From Lysinibacillus sp. G4S2 (GTDB lineage: Bacteria > Bacillota > Bacilli > Bacillales_A > Planococcaceae), in NCBI RefSeq assembly GCF_030348505.1, contig NZ_JAUCFJ010000002.1:1678001-1742000 (forward strand): a stretch of 64,000 bases of DNA. Reading direction: 5' to 3'. Positions 28,088-36,645 of this stretch are shown here, in pieces; within the stretch, counting starts at the first letter, position 1; each line of letters begins with the position of its first letter. The translations under genes were made by a program, and so were the position numbers. The notes below the pieces were generated by a model. That model was not told the origin of the DNA, ran no database searches, and saw only the letters and a program-made list of their open reading frames with translations.

Positions 28088-29350
28088 GTGAACAATGCGA
28101 TGACTGAAATGATGCAAGCACTTGAACAAGGGGACTTAGCATTAATTGAACAGCTACTTGAATCATTTTTAATGAAGGAGTTACCCGAGGAAATCTATGC
28201 GCTAGCTGAAGTTTTTATGCAGTATGGGTATATGAAGGAAGCAGACCGTGTGCTGGATCATTTACAATTTTTATTCCCAGAAGAGGCACAGTTAAAAATT
28301 GATCGTGCAAATGTTTTAATGGAACTTGGCAATGAAGATGAAGCTTTAGATTTTTTATTAGAAATAGAGGAGACTTCTCCAGAATATCCTCAAGCATTAT
28401 TAGTATTGGCGGATTATTATCAAATGCAAGGATTATTTGAAGTAGCAGAAATGCGCATCAATGAGGCGTTAGCTTTATTACCAGAGGAGCCATTATTACA
28501 TTTTGCTAAAGCAGAACTCTTATTTGAAACTGGTCGTTTTTTAGAGGCTGCGAGACTATATGAGGAATTGTATGGACAACAAATAGAATTTGCAGGGGTA
28601 AGTCTTGTTGAACGACTTGCTGAGGTGTATCGTGCAGGAGCTGCCTATGAAACAGCTTTAGAGTACTATTTTAAGGCACTTGAGGATGAAGTAAAGCCAG
28701 ATATTTTATTTGGTGCAGCATATTCAGCTTTCCAGTCACAAAAATTTGAAATGGCCATTAAACAATTAGAGGAATTAAAAGAATTAGATCCTGATTATTT
28801 TTCTGCCTATTTATTGCTAGCTGAAAGTTATGCCATGATTGAGGACAATAAAAAAGCATATGCTGCCATTATGGAAGGATTAAAGCGTGACGAATACGAT
28901 AAGGCCCTATACTTATTCGCTGGTAAAATGGCTTTAAAAACTGGTTTGCCAGCTGAGGGCGAGCAGCATCTACGTGAAGCCATTGCGTTAGATCCTGAAT
29001 ACATGGAGGCAGTGTTAGCATTAATCTCTGTGTTGGCACAGCAAGAGCGTTATGAGGATGTAGTAGAATTATTTGAAACGTTACAACAAAATGATTTTGA
29101 ATGGAGCACATTATACCCATTTGCTGCGGAGGCATATGAAAATTTAGAATTGTACGACCGTGCATACGAATTTTACCATTTGGCATATAATGATTTTAAG
29201 GAAGACGCAGCATTTTTAGAAAAATACGTTTATTTCTTATTAGAGGAAGGGAAGCGTTTAGAAGCTAAAGAAGTACTCCGTCAATTAATAACTATTCAGC
29301 CAGGTGAACTAGAGTGGCAAGAGAAGTTAGAAACCTTAGAATTTGAGTAA
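28088..29350 (+). CDS. ypiA: Tetratricopeptide repeat protein YpiA
   Basis: A cytoplasmic protein of about 420 residues made almost entirely of TPR helix pairs, for example units containing PEALLVLADYYQMQGLFEVAE-like and YLFAGKMALKTGLPAEGEQHL-like blocks. It is a protein-interaction scaffold of unknown role, and matches B. subtilis YpiA in size and place (after aroE/aroA, before ypiB). GTG at 28088 has TAGGTG at a good distance; an ATG at 28082 is in frame but only one base from that site, so the start could shift by two codons. Confidence 0.85.
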   Translation: MNNAMTEMMQALEQGDLALIEQLLESFLMKELPEEIYALAEVFMQYGYMKEADRVLDHLQFLFPEEAQLKIDRANVLMELGNEDEALDFLLEIEETSPEYPQALLVLADYYQMQGLFEVAEMRINEALALLPEEPLLHFAKAELLFETGRFLEAARLYEELYGQQIEFAGVSLVERLAEVYRAGAAYETALEYYFKALEDEVKPDILFGAAYSAFQSQKFEMAIKQLEELKELDPDYFSAYLLLAESYAMIEDNKKAYAAIMEGLKRDEYDKALYLFAGKMALKTGLPAEGEQHLREAIALDPEYMEAVLALISVLAQQERYEDVVELFETLQQNDFEWSTLYPFAAEAYENLELYDRAYEFYHLAYNDFKEDAAFLEKYVYFLLEEGKRLEAKEVLRQLITIQPGELEWQEKLETLEFE

Positions 29351-29364
29351 AGGAGGGAGTGGGT

Positions 29365-29922
29365 ATGACTGCTTCTGTATCAGTTGTCGATAAAAAAGCA
29401 TTTGTTAGATGGTTTTTAAAAAATTATCAATTGAAACGTCGTGAGTGTGTATGGATTTTGAATTACTTATTAAGCAATGATGAGTTATTAAAACGAATTC
29501 GATTTGTTGAAGAAGCTCATTATTGCCCTAGAGCAATGGTAATGTCAACTGTTGACTCAACAGGTGTGCCATTTCGTTTTTACAAAGGCAATGTAATGAC
29601 AGCAGATGCTGAGAAATCTTTCCATGATTTACGCTTACATGAACATGAAGATATGTATATACAACTGAATTTTCCAAATGTACCACCAAGCGCACAATAC
29701 TTAGCAGTTCTTGAAGAAAACCCTTATATGCCGGAAGCACTGATTGTCAGTGAAAAAGATCGTTTACTGGCAGAAGAGCTGCTTTCCAACAGCTTACTCG
29801 TATTCCAAGAAGAAAAATTACTCGCACAGATTGATGAAGCCCTCGACCAGGGAGATGAAGAACGCTTTTATGAATTGTCAAATTTGTTACAAGCTTTGAA
29901 GGAAACGGCTAATTTACGTTAG
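29365..29922 (+). CDS. ypiB: UPF0302 family protein YpiB
   Basis: A 185-residue conserved Firmicute protein with a UPF0302 N-terminal domain (KKAFVRWFLKNYQLKRRE and CVWILNYLLSND) and a C-terminal IDEAL-like acidic segment (QIDEALDQGDEERFYELSNLLQ). Its role is not established. The ATG at 29365 follows AGGAGGG by seven bases; a GTG at 29359 is closer to that site. It is 14 bp after ypiA and precedes ypiF as in B. subtilis, so the group is an old conserved cluster next to the qcr operon. Confidence 0.9.
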   Translation: MTASVSVVDKKAFVRWFLKNYQLKRRECVWILNYLLSNDELLKRIRFVEEAHYCPRAMVMSTVDSTGVPFRFYKGNVMTADAEKSFHDLRLHEHEDMYIQLNFPNVPPSAQYLAVLEENPYMPEALIVSEKDRLLAEELLSNSLLVFQEEKLLAQIDEALDQGDEERFYELSNLLQALKETANLR

Positions 29923-30040
29923 ACATAAGTAAAAATTGAATGTCCTTTACCCACCTCAATATGGTAACATAACTAGTGACTGATTGTTTTCACTTTTTAT
30001 TGGTTATCCTATTAAAGAGTGGGAAAAGGGCATTTTTTTA

Positions 30041-30290
30041 TCTTTATTCAGTAGGTGTATTGAAACCCTAGCGGATGTCACGGATTTTGAAATGAAGGAA
30101 TATAAGGATGTTAGCCTAAAACCTTCACAACCTGTGAAAACGGCTAACTGATCTGCATCGGTAAAATCGCCACGTCCTGTGGCATTACAGAAATGATCGA
30201 CATCATGTCGGGTTGAGGCATAATTCAAAATCCGGACGCATTGTTTATCTGCGCTACAGTTACAATTACACCAAGGCGAAATTGATTTAT
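30041..30290. repeat. Degenerate composite R3 repeat
   Basis: It contains a weakened TTTATTCAGTAGGTGTAT end, the module CGCCACGTCCTGTGGC (30169-30184) shared with about 10858, ATCCGGACGCA (30231-30241) and the remnant of the AATTATGCC hairpin (ATTACACCAAGGCGAAATTG). It fills most of the ypiB-ypiF gap (29923-30312), which otherwise shows nothing. Confidence 0.5.
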
Positions 30291-30312
30291 GCAACATGAG
30301 GAGGTTTGTTGG

Positions 30313-30762
30313 ATGTATTTTAATGCAAACGATTTGACATCGTTTATGGCACAGAAGGATTTTATTGATACAGCAATTGTTCCACTCGTATCCGTCGATT
30401 TAACTTCTGAAAGATTGAAACAGAGTGGTACAGAAGCAGATTTTTTGTTATCACTCACATCATTTATCGAACAACAATTTAAAGGTCGCCTATTATTGAT
30501 GCCACCATTTTCGTATAGTGTAACTTTAAAAAACGAAGAAATGCCAAAGCAATTAGAGGCGCAATTACATAATGCTGGTTTTAAGCATGTGTTCTTCATT
30601 ACTTGTGACCATTCTTGGACAAATATTGGAGAGGAAGTAAATGTTATTTGGCTACCAGCGATTCCATTAGAAAGCATGGATAAAGGTGTGAAAAACTCTA
30701 TTCTCGAAGATCAATTGCGACAAGTGATTCCGATACTTTCGACCAAATGGGCACAGATTTAA
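30313..30762 (+). CDS. ypiF: DUF2487 family protein YpiF
   Basis: A 149-residue cytoplasmic protein of unknown function, with the DUF2487 features of an N-terminal YFNANDLTSF and a central VPLVSVDLTSE. The ATG at 30313 follows GAGGAGG; the frame upstream from 30289 lies in repeat DNA. It keeps the B. subtilis position directly before qcrA, where it is often considered linked to cytochrome bc assembly by context only. Confidence 0.85.
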   Translation: MYFNANDLTSFMAQKDFIDTAIVPLVSVDLTSERLKQSGTEADFLLSLTSFIEQQFKGRLLLMPPFSYSVTLKNEEMPKQLEAQLHNAGFKHVFFITCDHSWTNIGEEVNVIWLPAIPLESMDKGVKNSILEDQLRQVIPILSTKWAQI

Positions 30763-30814
30763 CAATTTGTTTCAATAAATGTTCACATTCTCCAGCTTTC
30801 CACAGAATGCTATA

Positions 30815-30843
30815 TTGACCAAGCTATGGTCTTGATATATCAT
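30815..30843 (+). promoter_or_regulatory. Sigma-A type promoter of qcrABC
   Basis: TTGACC (30815-30820) and TATCAT (30838-30843) with a 17-bp spacer, about 75 bp before qcrA. Confidence 0.6.
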
Positions 30844-30916
30844 AGATATGTCCTAGTATTACTATTTGTAAAAGTATGTCCGTTGGACTGACCTTTAAGT
30901 TAGAGGGGGGAAAAAA

Positions 30917-31420
30917 ATGAGTAATAATCGAGTTTCACGTCGTCAATTCCTAAGCTATACACTAACTGGTGTAGGTGGATTTATGGCGGCAGGTATGCTG
31001 ATGCCAATGCTTCGCTTTGCAATTGACCCATTATTACAAAAGCATGATGGTGGGAATTTTATAAAGACAGAGCATAAAATCGCTGATATTACTGACAAAC
31101 CAATTAAAGTTGACTTAAAATTTGAACAAGTTGACGCATGGTACAAATCAGAAGTAACAAACGTAGCTTGGGTTTACAAAGATGGCGATCAAATCATTGC
31201 ATTATCTCCTGTTTGTAAGCATTTAGGATGTATGGTGGGCTGGGAGCAAGATTCAGGGCATCCAAATCAATTCTTCTGTCCTTGTCACGCTGGACGTTAC
31301 GAGAAAAATGGTAAAAACGTACCAGGTACACCGCCTACAGGTCCGTTGGATGAATACGAAGTTAAAGAAGAAGATGGTTACTTATCGCTTGGTCCAACTA
31401 AAGCAAATACTCTAGTTTAG
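30917..31420 (+). CDS. qcrA: Menaquinol:cytochrome c reductase Rieske iron-sulfur subunit
   Basis: QcrA carries the 2Fe-2S centre that takes electrons from menaquinol. The 167-residue protein has a twin-arginine-type start (SRRQFLSYT) followed by a hydrophobic helix, so it is likely folded before Tat export and kept membrane-anchored. The cluster ligands are Cys100-x-His102 in CKHLGC and Cys121-x-x-His124 in CPCHAGRY, with Cys105 and Cys123 placed for the usual disulfide. It starts behind AGGGGGG and heads qcrABC. Confidence 0.97.
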   Translation: MSNNRVSRRQFLSYTLTGVGGFMAAGMLMPMLRFAIDPLLQKHDGGNFIKTEHKIADITDKPIKVDLKFEQVDAWYKSEVTNVAWVYKDGDQIIALSPVCKHLGCMVGWEQDSGHPNQFFCPCHAGRYEKNGKNVPGTPPTGPLDEYEVKEEDGYLSLGPTKANTLV

Positions 31421-31437
31421 TAAGGGGGTACAAAACA

Positions 31438-32112
31438 GTGCTAAATAAAATTTATGATTGGGTCGATGAACGCTTAGATATTACACCGATTTGGCGTGAT
31501 ATTGCCGACCACGAAGTGCCAGAGCACGTAAACCCTGCACACCATTTTTCAGCATTCGTTTACTGTTTCGGAGGATTAACTTTCTTCATCACAGTTATTC
31601 AAATACTATCTGGTATGTTCTTAACAATGTACTATGTACCAGACGTAGTGAATGCATGGAAATCAGTTTATTATTTACAAAACGAAGTAGCATTTGGTGA
31701 AATCGTACGCGGTATGCACCACTGGGGAGCTTCATTAGTAATCGTAATGATGTTCTTACATACTCTTCGTGTATTCTTTACAGGTTCTTATAAGAAACCT
31801 CGTGAATTAAACTGGATGGTTGGTGTAGGTATTTTTGGTGTAATGATGGGTCTTGGTTTTACAGGATACTTATTACCATGGGATATGAAAGCATTATTCG
31901 CTACAAAAGTAGGTATCGAAATTGCTGCATCTGTACCGTTTATCGGTGAGTTTATTAAAATCTTATTAGCGGGTGACTCAACTATTCTTGGAGCTCAAAC
32001 GTTAACACGATTCTTTGCGATTCATGTATTCTTCTTACCTGCAGTATTGTTTGGGTTACTTGCAGCACACTTTATCATGATTCGTCGTCAAGGAATTTCA
32101 GGGCCGTTGTAA
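31438..32112 (+). CDS. qcrB: Cytochrome b subunit of the bc complex
   Basis: QcrB is the four-helix cytochrome b6-type subunit. The 224-residue protein holds the heme-binding histidines in the GMHHWGASLVIVMMFLHTLRV and IHVFFLPAVLFGLLAAHF helices. GTG is the start, behind AAGGGGG. Its N-terminal YDWVDERLDITPIWRD is typical of Firmicute QcrB. It is 17 bp after qcrA. Confidence 0.97.
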   Translation: MLNKIYDWVDERLDITPIWRDIADHEVPEHVNPAHHFSAFVYCFGGLTFFITVIQILSGMFLTMYYVPDVVNAWKSVYYLQNEVAFGEIVRGMHHWGASLVIVMMFLHTLRVFFTGSYKKPRELNWMVGVGIFGVMMGLGFTGYLLPWDMKALFATKVGIEIAASVPFIGEFIKILLAGDSTILGAQTLTRFFAIHVFFLPAVLFGLLAAHFIMIRRQGISGPL

Positions 32113-32154
32113 TAATTCTTGACGGTTCGATGATTTTTTAAAGGAGGGGACATA

Positions 32155-32946
32155 ATGCATCGCGGAAAAGGAATGAAATTTGTTGGTGATTCTCGTATTA
32201 AAGCAAATCACAGAATGCCGAACGTTCCAAAGGATTATTCCGAATATCCAGGTAAGACGGAAGCTTTCTGGCCGAACTTCTTACTAAAAGAATGGATGGT
32301 TGGTGCTGTATTTTTAATTGCTTATTTGTTATTAACAGTTGCTCATCCATCACCACTTGAAGGACCAGCTGATCCTACAAGAGCATACACGCCATTACCG
32401 GACTGGTATTTCTTATTCTTGTATCAATTATTAAAATATTCATTTGCTTCTGGTCCATACCAAGTCATTGGAACCGTTGTAATTCCAGGTCTTGCATTTG
32501 GAGCGCTATTATTAATGCCATTTTTAGACAAAGGTCCAGAACGCCGTCCATCTAAACGTCCGTTACCGACAGCGTTTATGTTATTAACTTTGGCTGCTAT
32601 GTTCTACTTAACTTGGGAGTCAGTTGTTAACCATGACTGGGAAGCTCAAAAAGCTATGGGTGCAATTGTAGAAGAAGTTGAAGTTGATATTGATGAATCA
32701 CTTCCAGGATTTAAAATTTGGAATGGTGACACTGGTGAACAAGCTAAATCTTGTATCGGCTGTCATGCTGCTGACTTAAAAGGTGGCCCAGCTGCTCCAG
32801 CATTAGTTGGTAATAAACTAACAGCTGAAGAAGTTGAAGATATTATCCATAATGGTCGCGGCAAAATGCCACCTGGCGTATTCAAGGGTACAGACGAAGA
32901 AGCCAAACAATTAGCTGAATTTATTGCGAGCTTAAAGGCTAAATAA
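32155..32946 (+). CDS. qcrC: Fused cytochrome b subunit IV / cytochrome c subunit
   Basis: QcrC joins a subunit-IV-like membrane part (helices at about residues 45-62, 100-122 and 137-155) to an exported cytochrome c domain. The heme attachment motif is CIGCH (Cys200, Cys203, His204) and the likely axial methionine is in GKMPPGVF. The PDWYFLFLYQLLKYS block is the subunit IV signature with the PDWY variant of PEWY. The 263-residue size fits the Bacillus fused form. It passes electrons on to a cytochrome c oxidase not in this window. Confidence 0.97.
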   Translation: MHRGKGMKFVGDSRIKANHRMPNVPKDYSEYPGKTEAFWPNFLLKEWMVGAVFLIAYLLLTVAHPSPLEGPADPTRAYTPLPDWYFLFLYQLLKYSFASGPYQVIGTVVIPGLAFGALLLMPFLDKGPERRPSKRPLPTAFMLLTLAAMFYLTWESVVNHDWEAQKAMGAIVEEVEVDIDESLPGFKIWNGDTGEQAKSCIGCHAADLKGGPAAPALVGNKLTAEEVEDIIHNGRGKMPPGVFKGTDEEAKQLAEFIASLKAK

Positions 32947-32957
32947 TAAGCTTAGTT

Positions 32958-32988
32958 TAAAAGAGTCAGGAAACTGGCTCTTTTTTTC
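32958..32988 (+). terminator. Intrinsic terminator of qcrABC
   Basis: AAAAGAGTCAG and CTGGCTCTTTT pair around GAAA, followed by a T tract. Confidence 0.8.
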
Positions 32989-33203
32989 TACTTCTATAAT
33001 AATGTGACTGTTACAACATCAAAATGGTTCCCGAAAAATAATGTTTTTTAGAGAAAAATGTCGAAAAAGATGGTCAGATGTACTAGAAATTATCTAGTAT
33101 ACAGTTTTTGGGCATTAATAAAACAATAAAAAAAGACTATTTATACATAATAAAAATAAAAAAAGACATCTTAGTAAAGACGGAAAATAAAGGAGTTTTA
33201 ATC

Positions 33204-33800
33204 ATGCAAATTACACGTGCAAACATCTGGTATCTCCTTACCCATAAGTCATTCTTAATATTATTATTCATTATCAATCTATTAGGAACTATTTACGGTT
33301 ATTATTGGTATGGGGGTCAGCTTGCCAACACAGAGCCAATTTTTTATATTTTTGTGCCAGATAGTCCGACAGCCAGTTTATTCTTTTGCTTTGTATTGTT
33401 AGCTTGGATTATGGGCAAAAGTTGGCCGCTCATGGAAGTGCTAGCACTTGTTACACTAGTGAAGTATGGGATATGGGCTGATGTCATGAATATTTGGACA
33501 CTGATTGAAACTGGATCGATCGGTTGGCAGGGATGGATGCTGGTAGGCTCGCATTTTGCGATGGCTGTCCAAGCAATCCTTTATATCGGTAAATATGTTT
33601 TTTCATATTGGCATGTTGCCGTGGCAGCGGTATGGACATTGCATAATGATGTGATTGATTATGTATTTGGACAAATGCCAATGTACCGTGATTTGGCAGA
33701 GTATACAAGCTATATTGGCTATTTTACTTTTTGGTTATCAATTGTATGCATTTTTCTAGCCATCTTCTCAATTAGGTGGCGCAAATATTTGCCGAATTAA
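33204..33800 (+). CDS. ypjA: DUF1405 membrane protein YpjA
   Basis: A 198-residue integral membrane protein with about six hydrophobic helices (for example SFLILLFIINLLGTIYGYYWY at the start). Its function is unknown; the family is DUF1405 and the gene follows qcrC in B. subtilis. The ATG at 33204 lies eight bases after AAAGGAG, while the longer frame from 33108 is AT-rich leader. The 33000-33200 leader shows no other feature. Confidence 0.87.
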   Translation: MQITRANIWYLLTHKSFLILLFIINLLGTIYGYYWYGGQLANTEPIFYIFVPDSPTASLFFCFVLLAWIMGKSWPLMEVLALVTLVKYGIWADVMNIWTLIETGSIGWQGWMLVGSHFAMAVQAILYIGKYVFSYWHVAVAAVWTLHNDVIDYVFGQMPMYRDLAEYTSYIGYFTFWLSIVCIFLAIFSIRWRKYLPN

Positions 33801-33848
33801 GTAATTGATTATAGAATTATAGTATAGAGATAGAAAGGGGTTAGAAAA

Positions 33849-34535
33849 TTGTCAACAAGCATGTATATTGTTTATTTTGCAATTATTATGCTACTGCCAC
33901 TTTATGCACAGATAAAAGTGAAGGGCACGTATAATAAGTTTGCAAAAGAACGTACAATGAAGGGACAAACAGGTGCAGAGGTAGCGCGTGCGATTTTAGA
34001 TGCGAACGGTTTATATGATGTACGAGTTGTTCCAACGCAAGGTGTGTTGTCTGATCATTATAATCCGGCGACAAAAACAGTTGCACTATCGGAAAGTAAC
34101 TTTTATGAGGCTAGTATTGCAGGTGCTGCAGTTGCTGCCCACGAGGTTGGCCATGCTATCCAGCATAAAGAAGCTTATTCAATGCTGACATTACGTAGCA
34201 AGCTAGTTCCAGTCGCAAATATTTCATCAAATATGTCATGGTTATTTGTAATGATTGGTATTTTTGCAAGTAGTTCGAATATGTTACTTCTAGGTATCAT
34301 ATTATTAGCAGCAGGTGTGCTTTTCCAATTAGTAACGTTACCAGTAGAATTTGATGCTTCAAAACGTGCGTTAGTGCAAATGAATTCATTGGGAATTATT
34401 ACAAATGAAGAAGAGCGTCCAGCACGAAAAGTGTTAAGTGCTGCAGCATTAACATATGTTGCCGCAGCAGCAGTAGCAGTATTAGAATTATTACGTTTAG
34501 TATTAATCTTTACAAATATGCGCAATGACGACTAA
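33849..34535 (+). CDS. yugP: Membrane zinc metallopeptidase, YugP family
   Basis: A 228-residue membrane-bound peptidase of the Zn_peptidase_2 type. The zinc motif HEVGHAIQ lies near residue 98, after an extracytoplasmic or cytoplasmic domain, with hydrophobic helices at the N-terminus (MYIVYFAIIMLLPLYA), middle and C-terminus. DASKRA downstream supplies the further family signature. The start is TTG behind AAAGGGG. In B. subtilis yugP lies elsewhere, so its presence after ypjA is a local rearrangement. Substrate unknown. Confidence 0.88.
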   Translation: MSTSMYIVYFAIIMLLPLYAQIKVKGTYNKFAKERTMKGQTGAEVARAILDANGLYDVRVVPTQGVLSDHYNPATKTVALSESNFYEASIAGAAVAAHEVGHAIQHKEAYSMLTLRSKLVPVANISSNMSWLFVMIGIFASSSNMLLLGIILLAAGVLFQLVTLPVEFDASKRALVQMNSLGIITNEEERPARKVLSAAALTYVAAAAVAVLELLRLVLIFTNMRNDD

Positions 34536-34538
34536 TAA

Positions 34539-34577
34539 AAAACTTGTTGTAGTGGTATGTCACTATAGCAAGTTTTT
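34539..34577 (+). terminator. Intrinsic terminator after yugP
   Basis: AAAACTTG..GTAGTG pairs with CACTA..CAAGTTTT and a T tract follows. The tail runs into a truncated R3 end, TTAACTTCTTTCAGCGGG (34572-34592). Confidence 0.75.
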
Positions 34578-34863
34578 TAACTTCTTTCAGCGGGAGACCG
34601 TTAAACTATGGTTTTACAATAGGTGTGTTGATTAACTATCATTATCATTCGAAGAGGCTGATTTCCGCTACGGGCTACTCGCTTTCCTGCGGGCGAGCGC
34701 CGAGCCGCTTCCTCCGCTTCGCTTCGTGCAGGGTCTCGTCTGTCTCGCTTTCGAGGGCACTGAAAAAGTGGTTAGATAAAGGAAGTAGCGAATTTTTTCT
34801 CTACTTCCTTTTCTTTTTCATCTATAATTATTAGTATACTGTTCATTTTAGGTGGTGCTTTTT

Positions 34864-36330
34864 ATGCTTTCCAAACAAGAAACGCTTGCTCTTAGTCCTC
34901 ATATGGCAATCTATGATTTAGTTGTGCCAAAAGATAATATGCTTCGTCAAATGAAGGAATTAATTGATTTTACTTTTGTTTTAGAGGAATTAGAGACTAA
35001 ATATTGTCTAGATAATGGTCGTTACGCTATTTCACCTATTCGTATGTTCAAATATTTATTACTTAAGGCAATTTATGATATTTCTGATGTTGATGTAGTA
35101 GAACGTTCTAAATATGATATGTCCTTTAAATATTTTTTAGATATGGCACCAGAAGAAGGTGTTATTGAGGCAAGTTCTTTAACAAAATTCCGTCGATTAC
35201 GTTTACAAGATGTCCAATTGTTAGATTTACTCATTCACAAAACCGTAGAACTAGCTATTGCACAGGGTGTTTTAAAAAGTAAAACATTGATTGTAGACGC
35301 AACACATACGAAGGCACGCTACCAACAGAAGTCCCCGAAAGAGTTTTTACAAGAGAAATCAAAACAGGTACGAAAAGCCGTGTATCAATTCGATGAAACA
35401 ATGAAATCAAAATTTCCCACTAAACCGACTTCTCAAGATATCCAAAAAGAAGTGGACTATTGTCACCAAGTCATTCAAATAATAGAAGAAAATAAGGCTA
35501 TTGCTCAAATACCAAGTGTACAAGAAAAAGTAAATGTCCTCAAAGAAGTTATTGAAGATTATGAGCTTAAAATAAATTACTCAGCTGATCCTGATGCACG
35601 TGTCGGTTATAAATCTAAAGAGAATCCTTTCTTTGGTTATAAAACACATTTGGCAATGAGTGATGAAAGACTTATAACAGCAGTAGTTGTAACAACAGGT
35701 GAAAAAAGTGACGGGAATTATTTACAAGAGCTAGTAGAGAAGAGTGAGCAAGCAGGCATAGAAGTGAACACCATTCTTGGAGATACAGCGTATTCTGGTA
35801 AAGAGAATTTATTATACACAAAAAAGAAAGAGATTCAACTCATTTCAAGGCTACATCCTGTTATTACGAACGGTCAACGGAAGCAAGAAAGTAAGTTTGA
35901 GTTTAATAAAGATGCCGATTTATATGTGTGCCCTGCTGGACATTTAGCAAAGAGTAAAAGTATTAAAAAGCGTAAGAATTCCACGCAAAATACACAATTA
36001 AAATATTTCTTTGATATAGAAAAATGTAAAGTTTGTCCTTTAAAAGAAGGGTGTTATAAAGAAGGAGCGAAAACAAAAAGTTATTCAGTTTCTCTTCTGT
36101 CAAATGAACACATAGAACAAGAAGTGTTTCAGGAAACGGAATCCTTTAAACAATTGGCAAAAGAACGCTATAAAATCGAAGCAAAGAATAGTGAAATAAA
36201 AAACAGACACGGGTATAATCAAGCAAACGCCACGGGTCTATTTGGTATGCAAATACAAGCAGCCGCAACGCTATTTGTCGTGAATATGAAGAGAATTTTA
36301 AAACTAATGAACGAAAAAAGCAAAGAATAA
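34864..36330 (+). CDS. IS1182-family DDE transposase
   Basis: A 488-residue transposase with an N-terminal DUF772-type domain (SPHMAIYDLVVPKDNMLRQM, then PIRMFKYLLLKAIYDISDVDVVER) and a DDE nuclease core. The likely catalytic residues are in LIVDATHTKA, ILGDTAYSG and the Glu of KIEAKNSEIKNRHGYN. A zinc-like CPAGH...CKVCPLKEGC segment lies in between. The ATG at 34864 follows AGGTGG. The frame is undamaged, so the element may still be active. Confidence 0.93.
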   Translation: MLSKQETLALSPHMAIYDLVVPKDNMLRQMKELIDFTFVLEELETKYCLDNGRYAISPIRMFKYLLLKAIYDISDVDVVERSKYDMSFKYFLDMAPEEGVIEASSLTKFRRLRLQDVQLLDLLIHKTVELAIAQGVLKSKTLIVDATHTKARYQQKSPKEFLQEKSKQVRKAVYQFDETMKSKFPTKPTSQDIQKEVDYCHQVIQIIEENKAIAQIPSVQEKVNVLKEVIEDYELKINYSADPDARVGYKSKENPFFGYKTHLAMSDERLITAVVVTTGEKSDGNYLQELVEKSEQAGIEVNTILGDTAYSGKENLLYTKKKEIQLISRLHPVITNGQRKQESKFEFNKDADLYVCPAGHLAKSKSIKKRKNSTQNTQLKYFFDIEKCKVCPLKEGCYKEGAKTKSYSVSLLSNEHIEQEVFQETESFKQLAKERYKIEAKNSEIKNRHGYNQANATGLFGMQIQAAATLFVVNMKRILKLMNEKSKE

Positions 36331-36339
36331 TGAAAGAAA

Positions 36340-36391
36340 TCGGACGACCCCTTCCTAAAAAAGGATGAAATGGCGCCCGATATTTTTTTTG
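36340..36391 (+). terminator. Terminator inside the IS1182-family element
   Basis: ATCGG..CG and CGCCCGAT enclose a smaller CCTT/AAGG hairpin; eight T residues follow. Confidence 0.6.
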
Positions 36392-36581
36392 AGTTAAAAA
36401 ATTTTAATTTTGATGAGTTTTTCAGTGCCCTCCTCGCTTTCCCGCGGGAGTCGAGTAGCCCTACGCTCCAATCAGTTAAAATGGAAATTCTTTAGCATTA
36501 TAGCAACAAAAAAATCCTTTTATCGCTCAATAATAAACCTATTTTTTCCTTAATCAACACGCCTGGTTTTACAATTTATTA

Positions 36582-36636
36582 TGTAAAAAAGCCTACCTCC
36601 AACGAAAAAAAGTTTTATTCGAGGAAAGCAGGCAGA
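36582..36636 (-). terminator. Terminator of the YitT-family gene
   Basis: Read on the minus strand, GCCTGCTTTCCTC pairs imperfectly with GGAGGTAGGC across a T-rich loop and is followed by TTTTTT. Confidence 0.6.
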
Positions 36637-36645
36637 TGAGTAAAT

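Larger units (their letters stand above)
34753..36432 (+). mobile_element. IS1182-family insertion sequence, about 1.68 kb, intact
   Basis: It has 15-bp perfect terminal inverted repeats, GAGGGCACTGAAAAA at 34753-34767 and its complement at 36418-36432. One full-length transposase lies between them. CTCGCTTTC occurs on both sides (34744-34752 and 36433-36441). This could be a 9-bp target duplication, but copy A of the host repeat naturally has two near copies of this string, so insertion without duplication is equally possible. Confidence 0.9.
34621..36563. repeat. R1 MITE-like repeat, copy B, split by an IS1182-family element
   Basis: The two halves, 34621-34752 and 36433-36563, match copy A (7215-7524) in reverse orientation, including the flanking AT-rich arm with GAGCGATAAAAGGATTTTTTTG. 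The ends are AGGTGTGTTGATTAA and TTAATCAACACGCC. A 12-bp direct repeat, TGGTTTTACAAT, bounds it (34609-34620 and 36564-36575). Confidence 0.85.
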
